DNA from: Streptomyces sp. SLBN-118 | GTDB lineage: Bacteria > Actinomycetota > Actinomycetes > Streptomycetales > Streptomycetaceae | NCBI RefSeq assembly: GCF_006715635.1 | Contig: NZ_VFNP01000001.1 | Location: 3,100,001 to 3,164,000 of the forward strand | Direction of reading: 5' to 3' | Length of the DNA stretch: 64,000 nucleotides | Shown here: one piece after another, positions 7,632 to 16,945 of the stretch | Numbering within the stretch: the stretch's first letter is position 1 | Layout of the letters: every line of letters starts with the position of its first letter | Notes under the pieces: generated by a model | The model's database searches: none | Told to the model about the DNA's origin: nothing | What the model saw: only the letters and a program-made list of their open reading frames with translations | Made by a program: the position numbers and the translations under genes

Positions 7632-9227
7632 GTGAACGACCAGCACGCCCACGCCGGGTACGTCGGACACGACGGGTATTCGACCACTGGCAGCTTTGAC
7701 GCCGACCCGCTCTTCGGCGCGCTCCCCGGGAGTTACGAAGCGGGCCACAGTGGCCAGTACGACAGCACCCAGTGGGACACCGGGTCGCACCAGACGGCCA
7801 CGTACGACGTCTACGGCGCGCAGCAGGCACAACAGCCGCAGTACACACAGCAATTCCCGCAGTACGACACCTCCGCGGTCCAGTACGACACGACAGGGCA
7901 GTGGGACGCCGGCGCGTGGAACCAGACCGCGCAGCCGGGGCAGTACGAAACGGCCGCGGCGACGTTCGCGTACGACACCACCGGGCAGTGGGCAGCGCCC
8001 GCCTTCGACACCGGGACGTACGACGCCACCGCGTGGAACGCGGGCGCGCAGGCCGTCGTACCGCAGCAGTACACGCCGGAGCACGAGTACCTCCAGCCCG
8101 AGTCCCACGGCGAGACGACGTACGACGGCCTCAGCACGGACTTCCAGCAGGGCTACCAGCCGGACTTCCAGCAGGGCTTCGAGTCGCAGTACACGACCGA
8201 GTTCGCAGCGTCCGAGTTCGAAGCGGCCCATTTCGGGGCTGAGCACGACCCCGAGGCCGAGGCCGAGGCCCACTTCGACGCCGAGGCGCTTGCCGAGATC
8301 AACTCCGACGCCGACTCCGAGGCCTACGACGGCCAGGACGCCGAGCACGACCTCGAGGCGGAGTACGAGTCCGAGGCGGAGTACGAGTCCGAATACGACT
8401 CCGAGTACGAGTTCGCATCCGACGACGCGCCGGAACTCGAACCCGTCTCCGCCGCCGTCACACCCCGCCCTGTCCGCCGCTCCGGCGGATCCCGCGGCCG
8501 CCGCCGTACCCCGGCCAAACGCTCCGCCCTCCTCACCGTCGCCGTCCCCTCGGCCTGCGTGATGGGCGTCGCGGGCATCGCCGCCGCCTCCGTCGGAAAT
8601 CTGGGCAGCGACACCAAGGACGACTCCAACCTCTCGGCCGCCGATCCGTCCTCCGTCCAGCCCGTCGCGGCGAACAACAAGATGGACACGCAGCTCGCCG
8701 CTCTCAGCGCCGACGCCCGCGACTTCGGCGACCGCGCCTCCCGCACCCAGGAACGCCTTGATCTCAAGGCGCGCCAGGAGGCGGAGAAGAAGAAACGTGA
8801 CGACGAGGCCAGGCGCCGCGAGGCCCTGCGCCCCAAGTTCGTGCTTCCGGTGAAGCAGCAGGGTCTGAGCGCGTACTACGGACAGGCCGGCGTCAACTGG
8901 ATGTCCGTACACACCGGCATCGACTTCCCGGTTTCGTACGGCACCAAGGTCATGGCCGCGACCGACGGCACCGTCCGGACGCAGTGGAACAGCGCCTACG
9001 GCAACATGGCGATCGTGACCGCGCCCGACGGCACGGAAACCTGGTACTGCCACCTCAGCAGCACCAAGATCCGCTCCGGGTCGGTCAAGGCCGGTGACGT
9101 CATCGCGTACTCCGGCAATTCCGGCAACTCCACGGGCCCGCACCTCCACTTCGAGGTCCGGCCCGGCGGCGGCTCGGCCATAGACCCGCTGCCGTGGCTT
9201 CGCAGCCACGGCCTGGATCCCACCTAG
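7632..9227 (+). CDS. membrane-anchored M23 family metallopeptidase with long acidic N-terminal tail
   Basis: A 531-residue protein from a GTG start. Residues 1-285 are low-complexity, rich in Tyr, Gln, Asp, Glu and Thr, with repeated YDTTGQW and FQQG units, ending in a run of Glu/Asp/Tyr/Ser. After a basic patch comes one membrane helix (about 297-320), a charged coiled coil (about 345-400), and a C-terminal M23 domain. Zinc ligands are His and Asp in HTGID and His in HLHFE. M23 enzymes cleave peptidoglycan cross-bridges. The topology places the tail in the cytoplasm and the peptidase outside. Upstream in-frame codons lack a ribosome site. Confidence 0.88.
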   Translation: MNDQHAHAGYVGHDGYSTTGSFDADPLFGALPGSYEAGHSGQYDSTQWDTGSHQTATYDVYGAQQAQQPQYTQQFPQYDTSAVQYDTTGQWDAGAWNQTAQPGQYETAAATFAYDTTGQWAAPAFDTGTYDATAWNAGAQAVVPQQYTPEHEYLQPESHGETTYDGLSTDFQQGYQPDFQQGFESQYTTEFAASEFEAAHFGAEHDPEAEAEAHFDAEALAEINSDADSEAYDGQDAEHDLEAEYESEAEYESEYDSEYEFASDDAPELEPVSAAVTPRPVRRSGGSRGRRRTPAKRSALLTVAVPSACVMGVAGIAAASVGNLGSDTKDDSNLSAADPSSVQPVAANNKMDTQLAALSADARDFGDRASRTQERLDLKARQEAEKKKRDDEARRREALRPKFVLPVKQQGLSAYYGQAGVNWMSVHTGIDFPVSYGTKVMAATDGTVRTQWNSAYGNMAIVTAPDGTETWYCHLSSTKIRSGSVKAGDVIAYSGNSGNSTGPHLHFEVRPGGGSAIDPLPWLRSHGLDPT

Positions 9228-9303
9228 TAGGCCCTGTCCGGGCCCAGATCCCACCTGGATCCGCGCGCGATCCCCCCGGGCCACACGACATGGCCCAGGG
9301 AAC

Positions 9304-11745
9304 TCACAGCTTCTCGACCGGCGCGTACCGCAGCAGCAGCCGCTTCGGCTTGGTGTCCCCGAAGTCGATCGTCGCCTGTGCGTCCGAGCCCGACCCCGTC
9401 ACCTGCACCACGGTCCCCAGACCGAACTGGTCGTGCGTGACCCGGTCACCCACCGACAGCGAGATCACCGGCTTGTCGCTCGCACGCCGCGTGGCGAAGC
9501 CCGACGCACCGCCGCCCGCGCGGGAGCGCGACGACGACAGCGACGACGTGATGCCGGAGGTCGGCCCCGCGGGCCCGGCCATCGGCCCCGTCCGCTTCCA
9601 CTCCAGGTGCTGCCCCGGAATCTCCTCCAGGAAGCGCGAGGGCGGGTTGTACGAGGGCTGGCCCCAGGCGCTGCGCATCGAGGACCGGGTCAGATAGAGA
9701 CGCTCGCGGGCGCGCGTGATGCCGACGTACGCGAGCCGCCGCTCCTCCTCCAGCTCCTTCGCCTGGCCGAGGGCACGCATGTGCGGGAAGACGCCGTCCT
9801 CCATGCCCGTCAGGAACACCACCGGGAACTCAAGGCCCTTGGCGGTGTGCAGCGTCATCAGTGTGATGACGCCGGAGCCGTCCTCGTCCTCATCGGGGAT
9901 CTGGTCGGAGTCGGCGACGAGTGCGACCTGCTCCAGGAACTCGGCGAGCGTGCCCGCGCCCTCCTCCTCGGCGCGGTCCTGCTCGAACTCCAGCGCCACG
10001 GCGGCCAGTTCCTGGAGGTTCTCGATCCGGGTCTCGTCCTGCGGGTCGGTCGATGCCTGCAGTTCGGCAAGGTAGCCGGTGCGCTCCAGAACGGCCTCCA
10101 GCACCACCGCCGGGCCCGCGCCCGAGTCGACGACCGTGCGAAGTTCCTCCATCAGCACGTTGAAGCGCTTCACGGCGTTGGCGGAGCGGGCCGCCATGCC
10201 GTACGCCTCGTCGACGCGGCGCAGCGCCTGCGGGAAGGTGATTTTCTCGCGCAGCGCGAGTGCGTCGATCATCGCCTCGGCGCGATCGCCGATGCCGCGC
10301 TTGGGGACGTTCAGGATCCGGCGCAGCGGGACGTTGTCCTCCGGGTTGGCGAGCACCCGCAGATACGCCAGCACATCCCGCACCTCCTTGCGCTCGTAGA
10401 AGCGCACTCCGCCGACGACCTTGTAGGGCAGTCCGACGCGGATGAAGATCTCTTCGAAGACACGGGACTGGGCGTTCGTACGGTAGAAGACGGCGACGTC
10501 GCCCGCCTTCGCGTCGCCCGTGTCGGTCAGCCGGTCGATCTCGTCGGCTACGAACTGCGCCTCGTCGTGCTCGGTGTCGGCGACATAGCCGGTGATCTGC
10601 GCGCCCGCGCCCGCGTTCGTCCACAGGTTCTTGGGGCGGCGGCTTTCGTTCCGCTCGATGACCGCGTTGGCTGCGGACAGGATCGTCTGCGTCGAGCGGT
10701 AGTTCTGCTCCAGCAGGATCGTCGTCGCGTCCGGGTAGTCCTCCTCGAACTGGAGGATGTTGCGGATGGTCGCGCCGCGGAAGGCGTAGATCGACTGGTC
10801 GGCGTCACCGACAACGCAGAGCTCGGCCGGCGCCAAGTCCTCGTACCCCGTCCCCACCAGCTCGCGTACGAGTGTGTACTGAGCGTGGTTGGTGTCCTGA
10901 TACTCGTCCACCAGGACATGGCGGAAGCGGCGCCGGTAGTGCTCGGCGACGTCCGGAAACGCCTGGAGCAGATGCACCGTCGTCATGATGATGTCGTCGA
11001 AGTCCAGCGCATTGGCCTCGCGCAGCCTGCCCTGGTACATGCGGTACGCCTCGGCGAGCGTCTTCTCGAAACCGTCGGCGGCCTGGTCGGCGAAGGTCTC
11101 CTCGTCGATCAGCTCGTTCTTCAGGTTCGAGATCTTGGCGCTGAAGGACTTCGGCGGGAACTTCTTGGGATCGAGATCGAGGTCCCGGCAGACCAGCGCC
11201 ATCAGCCGCTTCGAGTCCGCCGCGTCGTAGATCGAGAACGACGAGGTGAAGCCGAGCCTCTTGGACTCCCGGCGCAGGATGCGGACGCACGCGCTGTGGA
11301 AGGTGGACACCCACATGGCGTTGGCGCGCGGCCCGACGAGCTGCCCGACGCGCTCCTTCATCTCACCGGCGGCCTTGTTGGTGAAGGTGATCGCCAGTAT
11401 CTGGCCGGGGTGGACGCTGCGGCTCCCCAGCAGATACGCGATCCGGTGGGTCAGCACGCGGGTCTTGCCGGATCCGGCTCCGGCGACGATGAGCAGCGGC
11501 GAGCCGGTGTGCACGACGGCGGCGCGCTGCTGTTCGTTGAGCCCTTCGAGGAGCGCGGCGGGATCCACAACGGTGCGCGGGGCGCCGTCGCGGTGGTACG
11601 GATCCCGGGCCGGGGGCACGTCGTAGGCACCCTGGAAGAGATCGTCGGGCATCTCCTCCGGGGCCGGGTCCTCGGGCGGCGGCGGAGGGTGCTCCGAGCT
11701 GGGCTGGAGGTCCGCCAGGAAGCTGTCGTCAAAGAGGCTGCTCAT
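9304..11745 (-). CDS. pcrA: ATP-dependent DNA helicase PcrA/UvrD
   Basis: An 813-residue superfamily 1A helicase. Walker A is AGAGSGKT (88-95), motif II is DEYQDTN near residue 280, motif III has GDADQSIYAFRGA, and later motifs include QNYRSTQTIL, TLHTAKGLEFPVVF and VGITRARERLYL. The C-terminus (VGDRVTHDQFGLGTVVQV) is the Tudor-like domain that lets PcrA contact RNA polymerase. The first 60 residues form an acidic, proline-rich extension usual in actinomycetes. It unwinds DNA 3' to 5' in repair and clears stalled polymerase. A PafBC-type promoter sits directly before the ATG. Confidence 0.96.
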   Translation of the reverse strand: MSSLFDDSFLADLQPSSEHPPPPPEDPAPEEMPDDLFQGAYDVPPARDPYHRDGAPRTVVDPAALLEGLNEQQRAAVVHTGSPLLIVAGAGSGKTRVLTHRIAYLLGSRSVHPGQILAITFTNKAAGEMKERVGQLVGPRANAMWVSTFHSACVRILRRESKRLGFTSSFSIYDAADSKRLMALVCRDLDLDPKKFPPKSFSAKISNLKNELIDEETFADQAADGFEKTLAEAYRMYQGRLREANALDFDDIIMTTVHLLQAFPDVAEHYRRRFRHVLVDEYQDTNHAQYTLVRELVGTGYEDLAPAELCVVGDADQSIYAFRGATIRNILQFEEDYPDATTILLEQNYRSTQTILSAANAVIERNESRRPKNLWTNAGAGAQITGYVADTEHDEAQFVADEIDRLTDTGDAKAGDVAVFYRTNAQSRVFEEIFIRVGLPYKVVGGVRFYERKEVRDVLAYLRVLANPEDNVPLRRILNVPKRGIGDRAEAMIDALALREKITFPQALRRVDEAYGMAARSANAVKRFNVLMEELRTVVDSGAGPAVVLEAVLERTGYLAELQASTDPQDETRIENLQELAAVALEFEQDRAEEEGAGTLAEFLEQVALVADSDQIPDEDEDGSGVITLMTLHTAKGLEFPVVFLTGMEDGVFPHMRALGQAKELEEERRLAYVGITRARERLYLTRSSMRSAWGQPSYNPPSRFLEEIPGQHLEWKRTGPMAGPAGPTSGITSSLSSSRSRAGGGASGFATRRASDKPVISLSVGDRVTHDQFGLGTVVQVTGSGSDAQATIDFGDTKPKRLLLRYAPVEKL

Positions 11746-11754
11746 CGCTCTACG

Positions 11755-11777
11755 AGTCTAGGCCGCCGCACTGACAG
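11755..11777 (-). promoter_or_regulatory. PafBC-dependent (RecA-NDp type) promoter of pcrA
   Basis: Minus-strand reading: CTGTCAGTG, eight bases, TAGACT. This matches tTGTCRgtg-N8-TAnnnT except for the first base. The -10 box ends nine bases before the ATG, so the mRNA would be leaderless or have a leader of one to three bases. Confidence 0.78.
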
Positions 11778-12020
11778 CTTGCCGCCGCATCGGGTCACCA
11801 CCCTCCGTAACTCCCGCGACTCTGCGTGATCGAGCCATGTCGCCGGGTCAACTTCCGGAGCGTCCGGGTCCGCCGATCGGCAAGGTCACGAAAATGTATC
11901 GGGCATATCGAACATCAACCTTCACAGCGACCACACGAGTTGGCTACGGTGCTCGACCAGGCGGCCCGTATCCCCCTGGCGATCCGCGCCACATCGGGCA
12001 GCCTGCGCCGAATTCGGGCT

Positions 12021-12154
12021 TTCCGTAAGGAAGTTCGAAGCCGGGGACCCATCATGCACAACCGGGGTGAATCGGACCGAGCCCCATCCGGTCCGTAGGG
12101 CGACCTTCCGTTCCGCCCGAACCCGACAGCTAACCCGGTAGGCGGTCCACGGAA
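12021..12154 (+). promoter_or_regulatory. ydaO-type c-di-AMP riboswitch
   Basis: Conserved blocks appear in the right order: GAAGCCGGGGACC, GGGGTGAATC, AGGGCGACCTTCCG, CCCGAACCCGACAGCTAACC and GGTAGGCGG. The outer P1 helix can form between TTCCGT (12021-12026) and ACGGAA (12149-12154), which touches the ribosome site. c-di-AMP riboswitches usually turn off cell-wall hydrolase genes in Streptomyces when c-di-AMP is high. Confidence 0.92.
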
Positions 12155-12170
12155 GAAGGAGATGCCGGCC

Positions 12171-13340
12171 TTGGCGTCGCATCGCAAAGAACGCAGCCGT
12201 ACCACGACCTCACCCGCCGTCGGGCTGACGACGGCGGCCATCGCCGGCGTCACGCTGCTGTCGACGCAGAGCGCCAACGCCGTGCCGACCGAGCCGAAGC
12301 CCTCCATCGAAGAGGTGCAGAAGAAGGTCGACGACCTGTACCGGCAGGCCGGCACCGCGACCGAGAAGTACAACAAGGCCAAGGAATCGACCGACGAGAA
12401 GCGGCGCGAGGTCGACGAGCTGCTCGACGAGGCCGCCACGCGCACCGACAAGCTGAACGAGTCGCGCAGAGCGCTGGGCAACTACGCGGCCGCGCAATAC
12501 CGCACGGGAGCCGTCGCCCCGACCGCCGCGCTGCTTTTCGCGGACAGCCCGCAGGCGTACTTCGACCAGACACAGCTGATGGACCGGATGACCGACCGTC
12601 AGCGCACCGTGATCGACGACTACGAGAACCAGCGCGCCGCAGCCGCCAAGCAGCGCGCCACGGCGACCGAGAAGCTCGAGTCGCTCACGCTCTCGCAGAA
12701 GGCCCTGCGCACCAGCAAGCAGGAGGTCCAGTCGAAGCTCGCCGAGGCACGGGCGCTGCTGTCGAAGCTGACCGCGGAGGAGAAGGCCCGGCTCGCCGCG
12801 ATCGAGCGCCAGAAGCAGGAGGAGGCCCGCCTCAAGGCCGAAGCCAAGGCCAAGGCCGAGGCGGAGGCGGAGGCCCGCGCCAAGGCGGAGGAGGCGGCGC
12901 GACAGCAGCAGGAGGCCGCCCAGCGCCAGGACACCAGCACCGGCACGAGCACAGGAACCGGCACCGGCACCGGCACCGCCGACAGCTACGCGGCCAAGGC
13001 CGACAAGGTCCTCGCCTTCGCCCGCGCCCAGATCGGCAAGCCGTACGTCTGGGGAGCGTCCGGGCCCAGTTCGTACGACTGCTCGGGGCTCACCCAGGCC
13101 GCCTGGAAGGCGGCGGGCGTGGACCTGCCGCGCACCACCTGGGACCAGGTGAACGTGGGCACGCGGGTCGCGACGAAGGATCTGCTCCCGGGTGACCTGG
13201 TGTTCTTCTACGACGACATCAGCCACGTGGGCATCTACATCGGCGACGGCATGATGATCCACGCGCCGAAGCCCGGTACGAACGTCCGCGAGGAGTCGAT
13301 CTACTACATGCCGATCTACGGCAGTGTGCGCCCCGCGTAA
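12171..13340 (+). CDS. secreted NlpC/P60 peptidoglycan endopeptidase (riboswitch-controlled)
   Basis: A 389-residue C40 peptidase. TTG at 12171 is chosen because AAGGAG lies nine bases upstream; ATG at 12162 abuts that ribosome site with no spacing. Residues 1-37 form a signal peptide ending near SANA. A long Ala/Glu/Lys coiled coil (about 45-255) and a Thr/Gly linker lead to the NlpC/P60 domain (about 275-389), with catalytic Cys304 in DCSG, His in SHVGIYIG and a third polar residue in MIHAP. It should cleave stem peptides of peptidoglycan. The c-di-AMP riboswitch and a close paralog at 13722 frame its role in wall remodelling. Confidence 0.93.
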   Translation: MASHRKERSRTTTSPAVGLTTAAIAGVTLLSTQSANAVPTEPKPSIEEVQKKVDDLYRQAGTATEKYNKAKESTDEKRREVDELLDEAATRTDKLNESRRALGNYAAAQYRTGAVAPTAALLFADSPQAYFDQTQLMDRMTDRQRTVIDDYENQRAAAAKQRATATEKLESLTLSQKALRTSKQEVQSKLAEARALLSKLTAEEKARLAAIERQKQEEARLKAEAKAKAEAEAEARAKAEEAARQQQEAAQRQDTSTGTSTGTGTGTGTADSYAAKADKVLAFARAQIGKPYVWGASGPSSYDCSGLTQAAWKAAGVDLPRTTWDQVNVGTRVATKDLLPGDLVFFYDDISHVGIYIGDGMMIHAPKPGTNVREESIYYMPIYGSVRPA

Positions 13341-13353
13341 CACCGCAGCAGCC

Positions 13354-13388
13354 GAACGCCCGGGCTTCCGAAGCGCGCCCGGGCGTTC
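13354..13388 (+). terminator. intrinsic terminator after the first NlpC/P60 gene
   Basis: A perfect 12-bp stem pairs GAACGCCCGGGC (13354-13365) with GCCCGGGCGTTC (13377-13388) around an 11-base loop, followed by TT. It begins 13 bases after the stop codon. Confidence 0.85.
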
Positions 13389-13721
13389 TTATGCCCCTGG
13401 CATGCCGGCCCCGTACCACCCCCCTTGGGGCAGGTGTGCCTCTTTCGACGCATCGGTCACAGCGCTACCGGGGTCGGCCCGGTGCCATCGGGTCCGCTAT
13501 CAGAAATCGATCCAGGATGTCCACCTTTGGGCAAAACCGGTCCATACGCAGCTCTCGCGTGACCCCCAGGTTTAGCGTCCTCCTCAGGTGACCGACTCCT
13601 CACCGCCGCCCGGCTTCCGGACGGCCGTCGGCCACCACCGCCGAGAGATCCGGCGGCGGACCGCTCCCCCGTGCGGACCGCCGCCGGACTCGGGCTCGGA
13701 CCGCAGGGAAGACGGAAGGAC
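13389..13721 (+). other. Leader region of the second NlpC/P60 gene
   Basis: About 330 bases with no gene. None of the conserved c-di-AMP riboswitch blocks seen before the first paralog occur here. A TAGCGT at about 13574 could be a -10 box, but no good -35 partner is visible. Confidence 0.5.
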
Positions 13722-14807
13722 GTGGACGCCCTCGTGGCAGCGCACCGGAAACCGAAGCAGCATCCGCTCACCGGGCCCGCGGGGCGGACCGCCGCCACCC
13801 TCGCGCTCGCCGGCGCCGCGACGGCCACCGCATTCGACGGCACCGCACTTGCCGACCCCGCTCCCACCCCCGCACAGGTCAAGGCCAAGGTCGACAAGCT
13901 CTACGAGGAGGCCGAGGCCGCCACCGAGAAGTACAACGGGGCCAAGGAGCAGACCGCGAGCGCCCGCACGTCGCTGGACGAGCTGCGCGACGAGGCCACC
14001 CGCAGGACCGAACGGCTCAACACCTCACGCAACGCGCTCGGTTCGATCGCCACCGCCCAGTACCGCGCTGGCGGGATCGACCCGGCGCTGCAGCTCGCCC
14101 TGACGTCCGACCCGGACGAGTATCTGGAGCGGGCCGCGCTCGCCGAGCGGGTCGGCACCCGTCAGGCCGACGCCATCGCCGGCGTACACCAACAGCTGGT
14201 GGACATCGCCCGGTTGAGGGCCGAGGCCGGCGAGCGGATGGGCGCGCTCAAGGCCCGGCAAACCGAACTGGCCAGGCACAAGGCCACCGTCCAGCAGAAA
14301 CTCTCGGCTGCCGAACAGCTGCTGGACCGGCTCACCGCCGCGCAGCGCGCCTCGTACGACAGCTCACAGGGGGCGTCCCACGGGGGCTACGGGGATGTCG
14401 CGTCCGTCGCACACGCCGACCGTTCCGCCGCCCCCCGCGGCTCCCTCCAGGCCCCCAACCCCCGTGCCGCGCAAGCCGTCGCCTACGCCTACGGCGCGCT
14501 CGGCAAGCCCTATGTCTGGGGCGCGACCGGGCCAGGATCCTTCGACTGTTCCGGGCTCACCCAGGCCGCATGGCGCTCCGCCGGCGTGTCGCTGCCCCGC
14601 ACCACCTACACCCAGATCAACGCGGGACAGCGTGTCTCACGCTCCGAACTCGCCCCCGGTGACCTGGTGTTCTTCTACTCCGGCATCAGCCATGTCGGCC
14701 TGTACGTCGGCGGCGGACAGATGATCCACGCGCCTCGTCCCGGCGCCCCGGTCCGGGTCGCGCCGATCGACGAAATGCCTTTCGCCGGAGCCACCCGGCC
14801 CGCGTAG
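13722..14807 (+). CDS. secreted NlpC/P60 peptidoglycan endopeptidase (paralog)
   Basis: A 361-residue paralog of the preceding hydrolase with the same plan: signal peptide ending near ALA, coiled coil (about 45-205), Ser/Gly/Ala linker, and NlpC/P60 domain (about 245-361) with Cys276 in DCSG and His in SHVGLYVG. GTG at 13722 has GGAAGG six bases upstream; GTG at 13734 is possible. The pair probably arose by tandem duplication. Unlike its neighbour it has no visible riboswitch, so control of the two has diverged. Confidence 0.91.
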   Translation: MDALVAAHRKPKQHPLTGPAGRTAATLALAGAATATAFDGTALADPAPTPAQVKAKVDKLYEEAEAATEKYNGAKEQTASARTSLDELRDEATRRTERLNTSRNALGSIATAQYRAGGIDPALQLALTSDPDEYLERAALAERVGTRQADAIAGVHQQLVDIARLRAEAGERMGALKARQTELARHKATVQQKLSAAEQLLDRLTAAQRASYDSSQGASHGGYGDVASVAHADRSAAPRGSLQAPNPRAAQAVAYAYGALGKPYVWGATGPGSFDCSGLTQAAWRSAGVSLPRTTYTQINAGQRVSRSELAPGDLVFFYSGISHVGLYVGGGQMIHAPRPGAPVRVAPIDEMPFAGATRPA

Positions 14808-14850
14808 GATCCCCGACGTCCGAAGACCCCGAGCGCGGCAGGAGCCCCAC

Positions 14851-15618
14851 GTGGACATCGACGTCCAGAACTACGTACGCACCCTCGCGCTCCGCTCGCC
14901 CGATCATGTGCGGGTCGGCCCCTTCACGGTGCGCTACAACCCCGACTGGGCCATCCCGCCCGCGAATTACGCCATCCCGGACCATGGCGCGGAGCCGACC
15001 ACCGAGGAGATCGGTGCTCTGATCGCCGTCTTCCGCGAGCGCGACCGGATGCCGCGTCTTGAATTCCTGCCCTCGTGCGCACCCGAGGTCGAGCCCGCGC
15101 TGCTCGCCGCGGGCTTCGCGGTCGTGGGCCGCGCCCCGCTGCTGGCCTGCGAGCCCGGCTCCCTCGTCGCGCCCGCGCCGGTGCCCGGGACATCGATCAG
15201 CGAGCCCTTCGACCCGGCCGGATTTGCCGCCGCGGCCGCCGTGCAGCATCTCGCGTACGGGAGCACGGGCGAGCCGACCGAGGGCGAGATCGCCTGGCTC
15301 CGCGGGGCCCACGAGGGCGGCGGGGTCGCTGCCGTCGCCACGGACGAGGCGGACGGGACCACGGTCGCCGCAGGCGGCTGCTCCATTCCGGTCGATGGGA
15401 GGAGCGAACTGTGCGGTCTCGCGGTCGCCGCGTCGCACCGCCGCCGTGGCATCGGCGCCGCCCTCTCCGCGTATCTGACGGCCACCGCCTTCGACCGCGG
15501 CTGCAAGGTGGTCTGGCTGGAGCCGGGCGACGCGGACGTCGAGCGGATCTACGCGGGGATCGGCTACCGGAGGGTCGGCGACAAGACCGACATGGCACTG
15601 GCCGTGTCACCCTGTTAG
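14851..15618 (+). CDS. GNAT family N-acetyltransferase
   Basis: A 255-residue protein from a GTG with AGGAG upstream. The C-terminal half (about 125-255) is a GNAT fold: GLAVAASHRRRGIG gives the V-x-x-x-x-R-x-x-G-x-G/A acetyl-CoA loop, and IYAGIGYRRVG is the usual terminal strand. The N-terminal half resembles the degenerate partner domain of two-domain GNATs. The substrate cannot be read from sequence. It lies 43 bases after the second NlpC/P60 gene on the same strand and may be cotranscribed. Confidence 0.82.
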   Translation: MDIDVQNYVRTLALRSPDHVRVGPFTVRYNPDWAIPPANYAIPDHGAEPTTEEIGALIAVFRERDRMPRLEFLPSCAPEVEPALLAAGFAVVGRAPLLACEPGSLVAPAPVPGTSISEPFDPAGFAAAAAVQHLAYGSTGEPTEGEIAWLRGAHEGGGVAAVATDEADGTTVAAGGCSIPVDGRSELCGLAVAASHRRRGIGAALSAYLTATAFDRGCKVVWLEPGDADVERIYAGIGYRRVGDKTDMALAVSPC

Positions 15619-15648
15619 GTCCTGTCGGACCGATCAGGGGGAGCGGCG

Positions 15649-16875
15649 CTACTCCAGCAGTCCGGCGGCGCTGTCGGTCACTTCCCCGTCCAGTTTCTGG
15701 TCCTCGCCCCGGCCCCGGGCCTGTCCCACCGACTCCCCGTCACCCTGTCCGTGGTGCCGGGTCATGCCCTGCAGATGCATCTGACGCGTCAGCCACTCGA
15801 ACGCGTAGGGCAGTTCCCTGCTCCACACCTTGGTGAGGTGGCCGCCGGTCGTCTTGCGCGCCTCGACCTTCGTCGGCGCCTTCGCCGCCCGCTGGAGCGC
15901 GAGACCGGGCTGGTACCCGTCCCCTCCCTCGCCCGTCGCCAGCAGTGAGACCCGCGGCGGCTTCTTGGCCGACTTCAGGATGTGCAGTACATCGTTCTCG
16001 CGGCGCAGGTCCGGGTCCGAGCCCGTGATCGAGTCCTTCTCCGCTGCCGGGTCGTTGTAGCCGGAGAGGCTGACGGCCGCGCGGTAGCGGTCGGGGTGGG
16101 CGAAGGCCAGTTTGGCCGCTCCGTGCCCGCCCGCCGAGTAGCCCGCGATGGCCCAGCTGTCGGGGCCGAGGGAGACCCGGAAATTGTCGGAGATCATCTT
16201 GCGCACGTCGACCGTCAGCCAGCTGTCGGCGTTGACCGTGCCCGGGATGTTCGCGTACCCGGCGTCGGAAGCGCCCAGCAGCATCGTGCGGGGCGAGACG
16301 AGTATGAAGGGAGCGACCCTGCCCGACTCGATCAGCGGCTGAAGCTTGGACTGGGCCTTCATCGCCTTGAACCAGCTCTTGGAGGAGCCGGGGAAACCGG
16401 CGAGCAGCTCGACGACCGGGAACTTCTTGTTGCGGTAGGCCGGGTCGTCGTACTGCGGCGGCAGCCAGACGAGGACCTCGCCCTCCACGCCCGATATCCC
16501 GCCCTTGAGATAGGTGCGGAGCAGCCCGTTGCCGAGCGAGGAGTCATCGACCTTCTCGAACTTCTGCTGCAGCTTGGGCAGCGAGGATATCTGCCTGCCG
16601 CCGGTGCCGCTGGGACCGAGGTCGACCGCGGTGTTCACATGGTTCGACGTACCGAGCAGGTCGTCCCAGCTGTCGTACAGCCCATTGGCGTTGTTGACCG
16701 CCACGAACACCATCAGGACCGCCGTCGCCTGCGCGAAGAGCACCATGAACAGCCGGCCGGCGCCCCGCACCATGGCGGGTCCGCGCAGCCGGCTCCAGAA
16801 CAGGAGCGGCAGGAGTACGGCGATCACGACCAGGACGATCGTGATCACGAAGAAGGTGTTCCCCGTCAAATTCAT
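15649..16875 (-). CDS. membrane-anchored esterase (esterase D / mycolyltransferase-like fold)
   Basis: A 408-residue protein with two N-terminal membrane helices (about 8-28 and 41-62) and an extracytoplasmic alpha/beta hydrolase domain of the PF00756 type. The nucleophile elbow is GYSAGGHG, ELLAGFPGS forms the oxyanion region, and TTGGHLTKVW carries the likely catalytic His. The last 30 residues are polar and rich in His, Gly, Gln and Glu. ATG at 16875 is preferred over upstream GTG/TTG codons by analogy with relatives; no clear ribosome site is present. The natural substrate is unknown. Confidence 0.8.
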   Translation of the reverse strand: MNLTGNTFFVITIVLVVIAVLLPLLFWSRLRGPAMVRGAGRLFMVLFAQATAVLMVFVAVNNANGLYDSWDDLLGTSNHVNTAVDLGPSGTGGRQISSLPKLQQKFEKVDDSSLGNGLLRTYLKGGISGVEGEVLVWLPPQYDDPAYRNKKFPVVELLAGFPGSSKSWFKAMKAQSKLQPLIESGRVAPFILVSPRTMLLGASDAGYANIPGTVNADSWLTVDVRKMISDNFRVSLGPDSWAIAGYSAGGHGAAKLAFAHPDRYRAAVSLSGYNDPAAEKDSITGSDPDLRRENDVLHILKSAKKPPRVSLLATGEGGDGYQPGLALQRAAKAPTKVEARKTTGGHLTKVWSRELPYAFEWLTRQMHLQGMTRHHGQGDGESVGQARGRGEDQKLDGEVTDSAAGLLE

Positions 16876-16945
16876 CACGCGAAACAAGAGGTGAACATGG
16901 CTCAGTCGGTTGCCCGGCTATGTACCAGTTACCTCACAACGGAGC

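Noticed and set aside
9433..11829. Long plus-strand ORF antisense to pcrA
   Set aside because: It is a frame shadow produced by high GC; its protein is Arg/Val-rich nonsense, while the minus strand encodes a full helicase.
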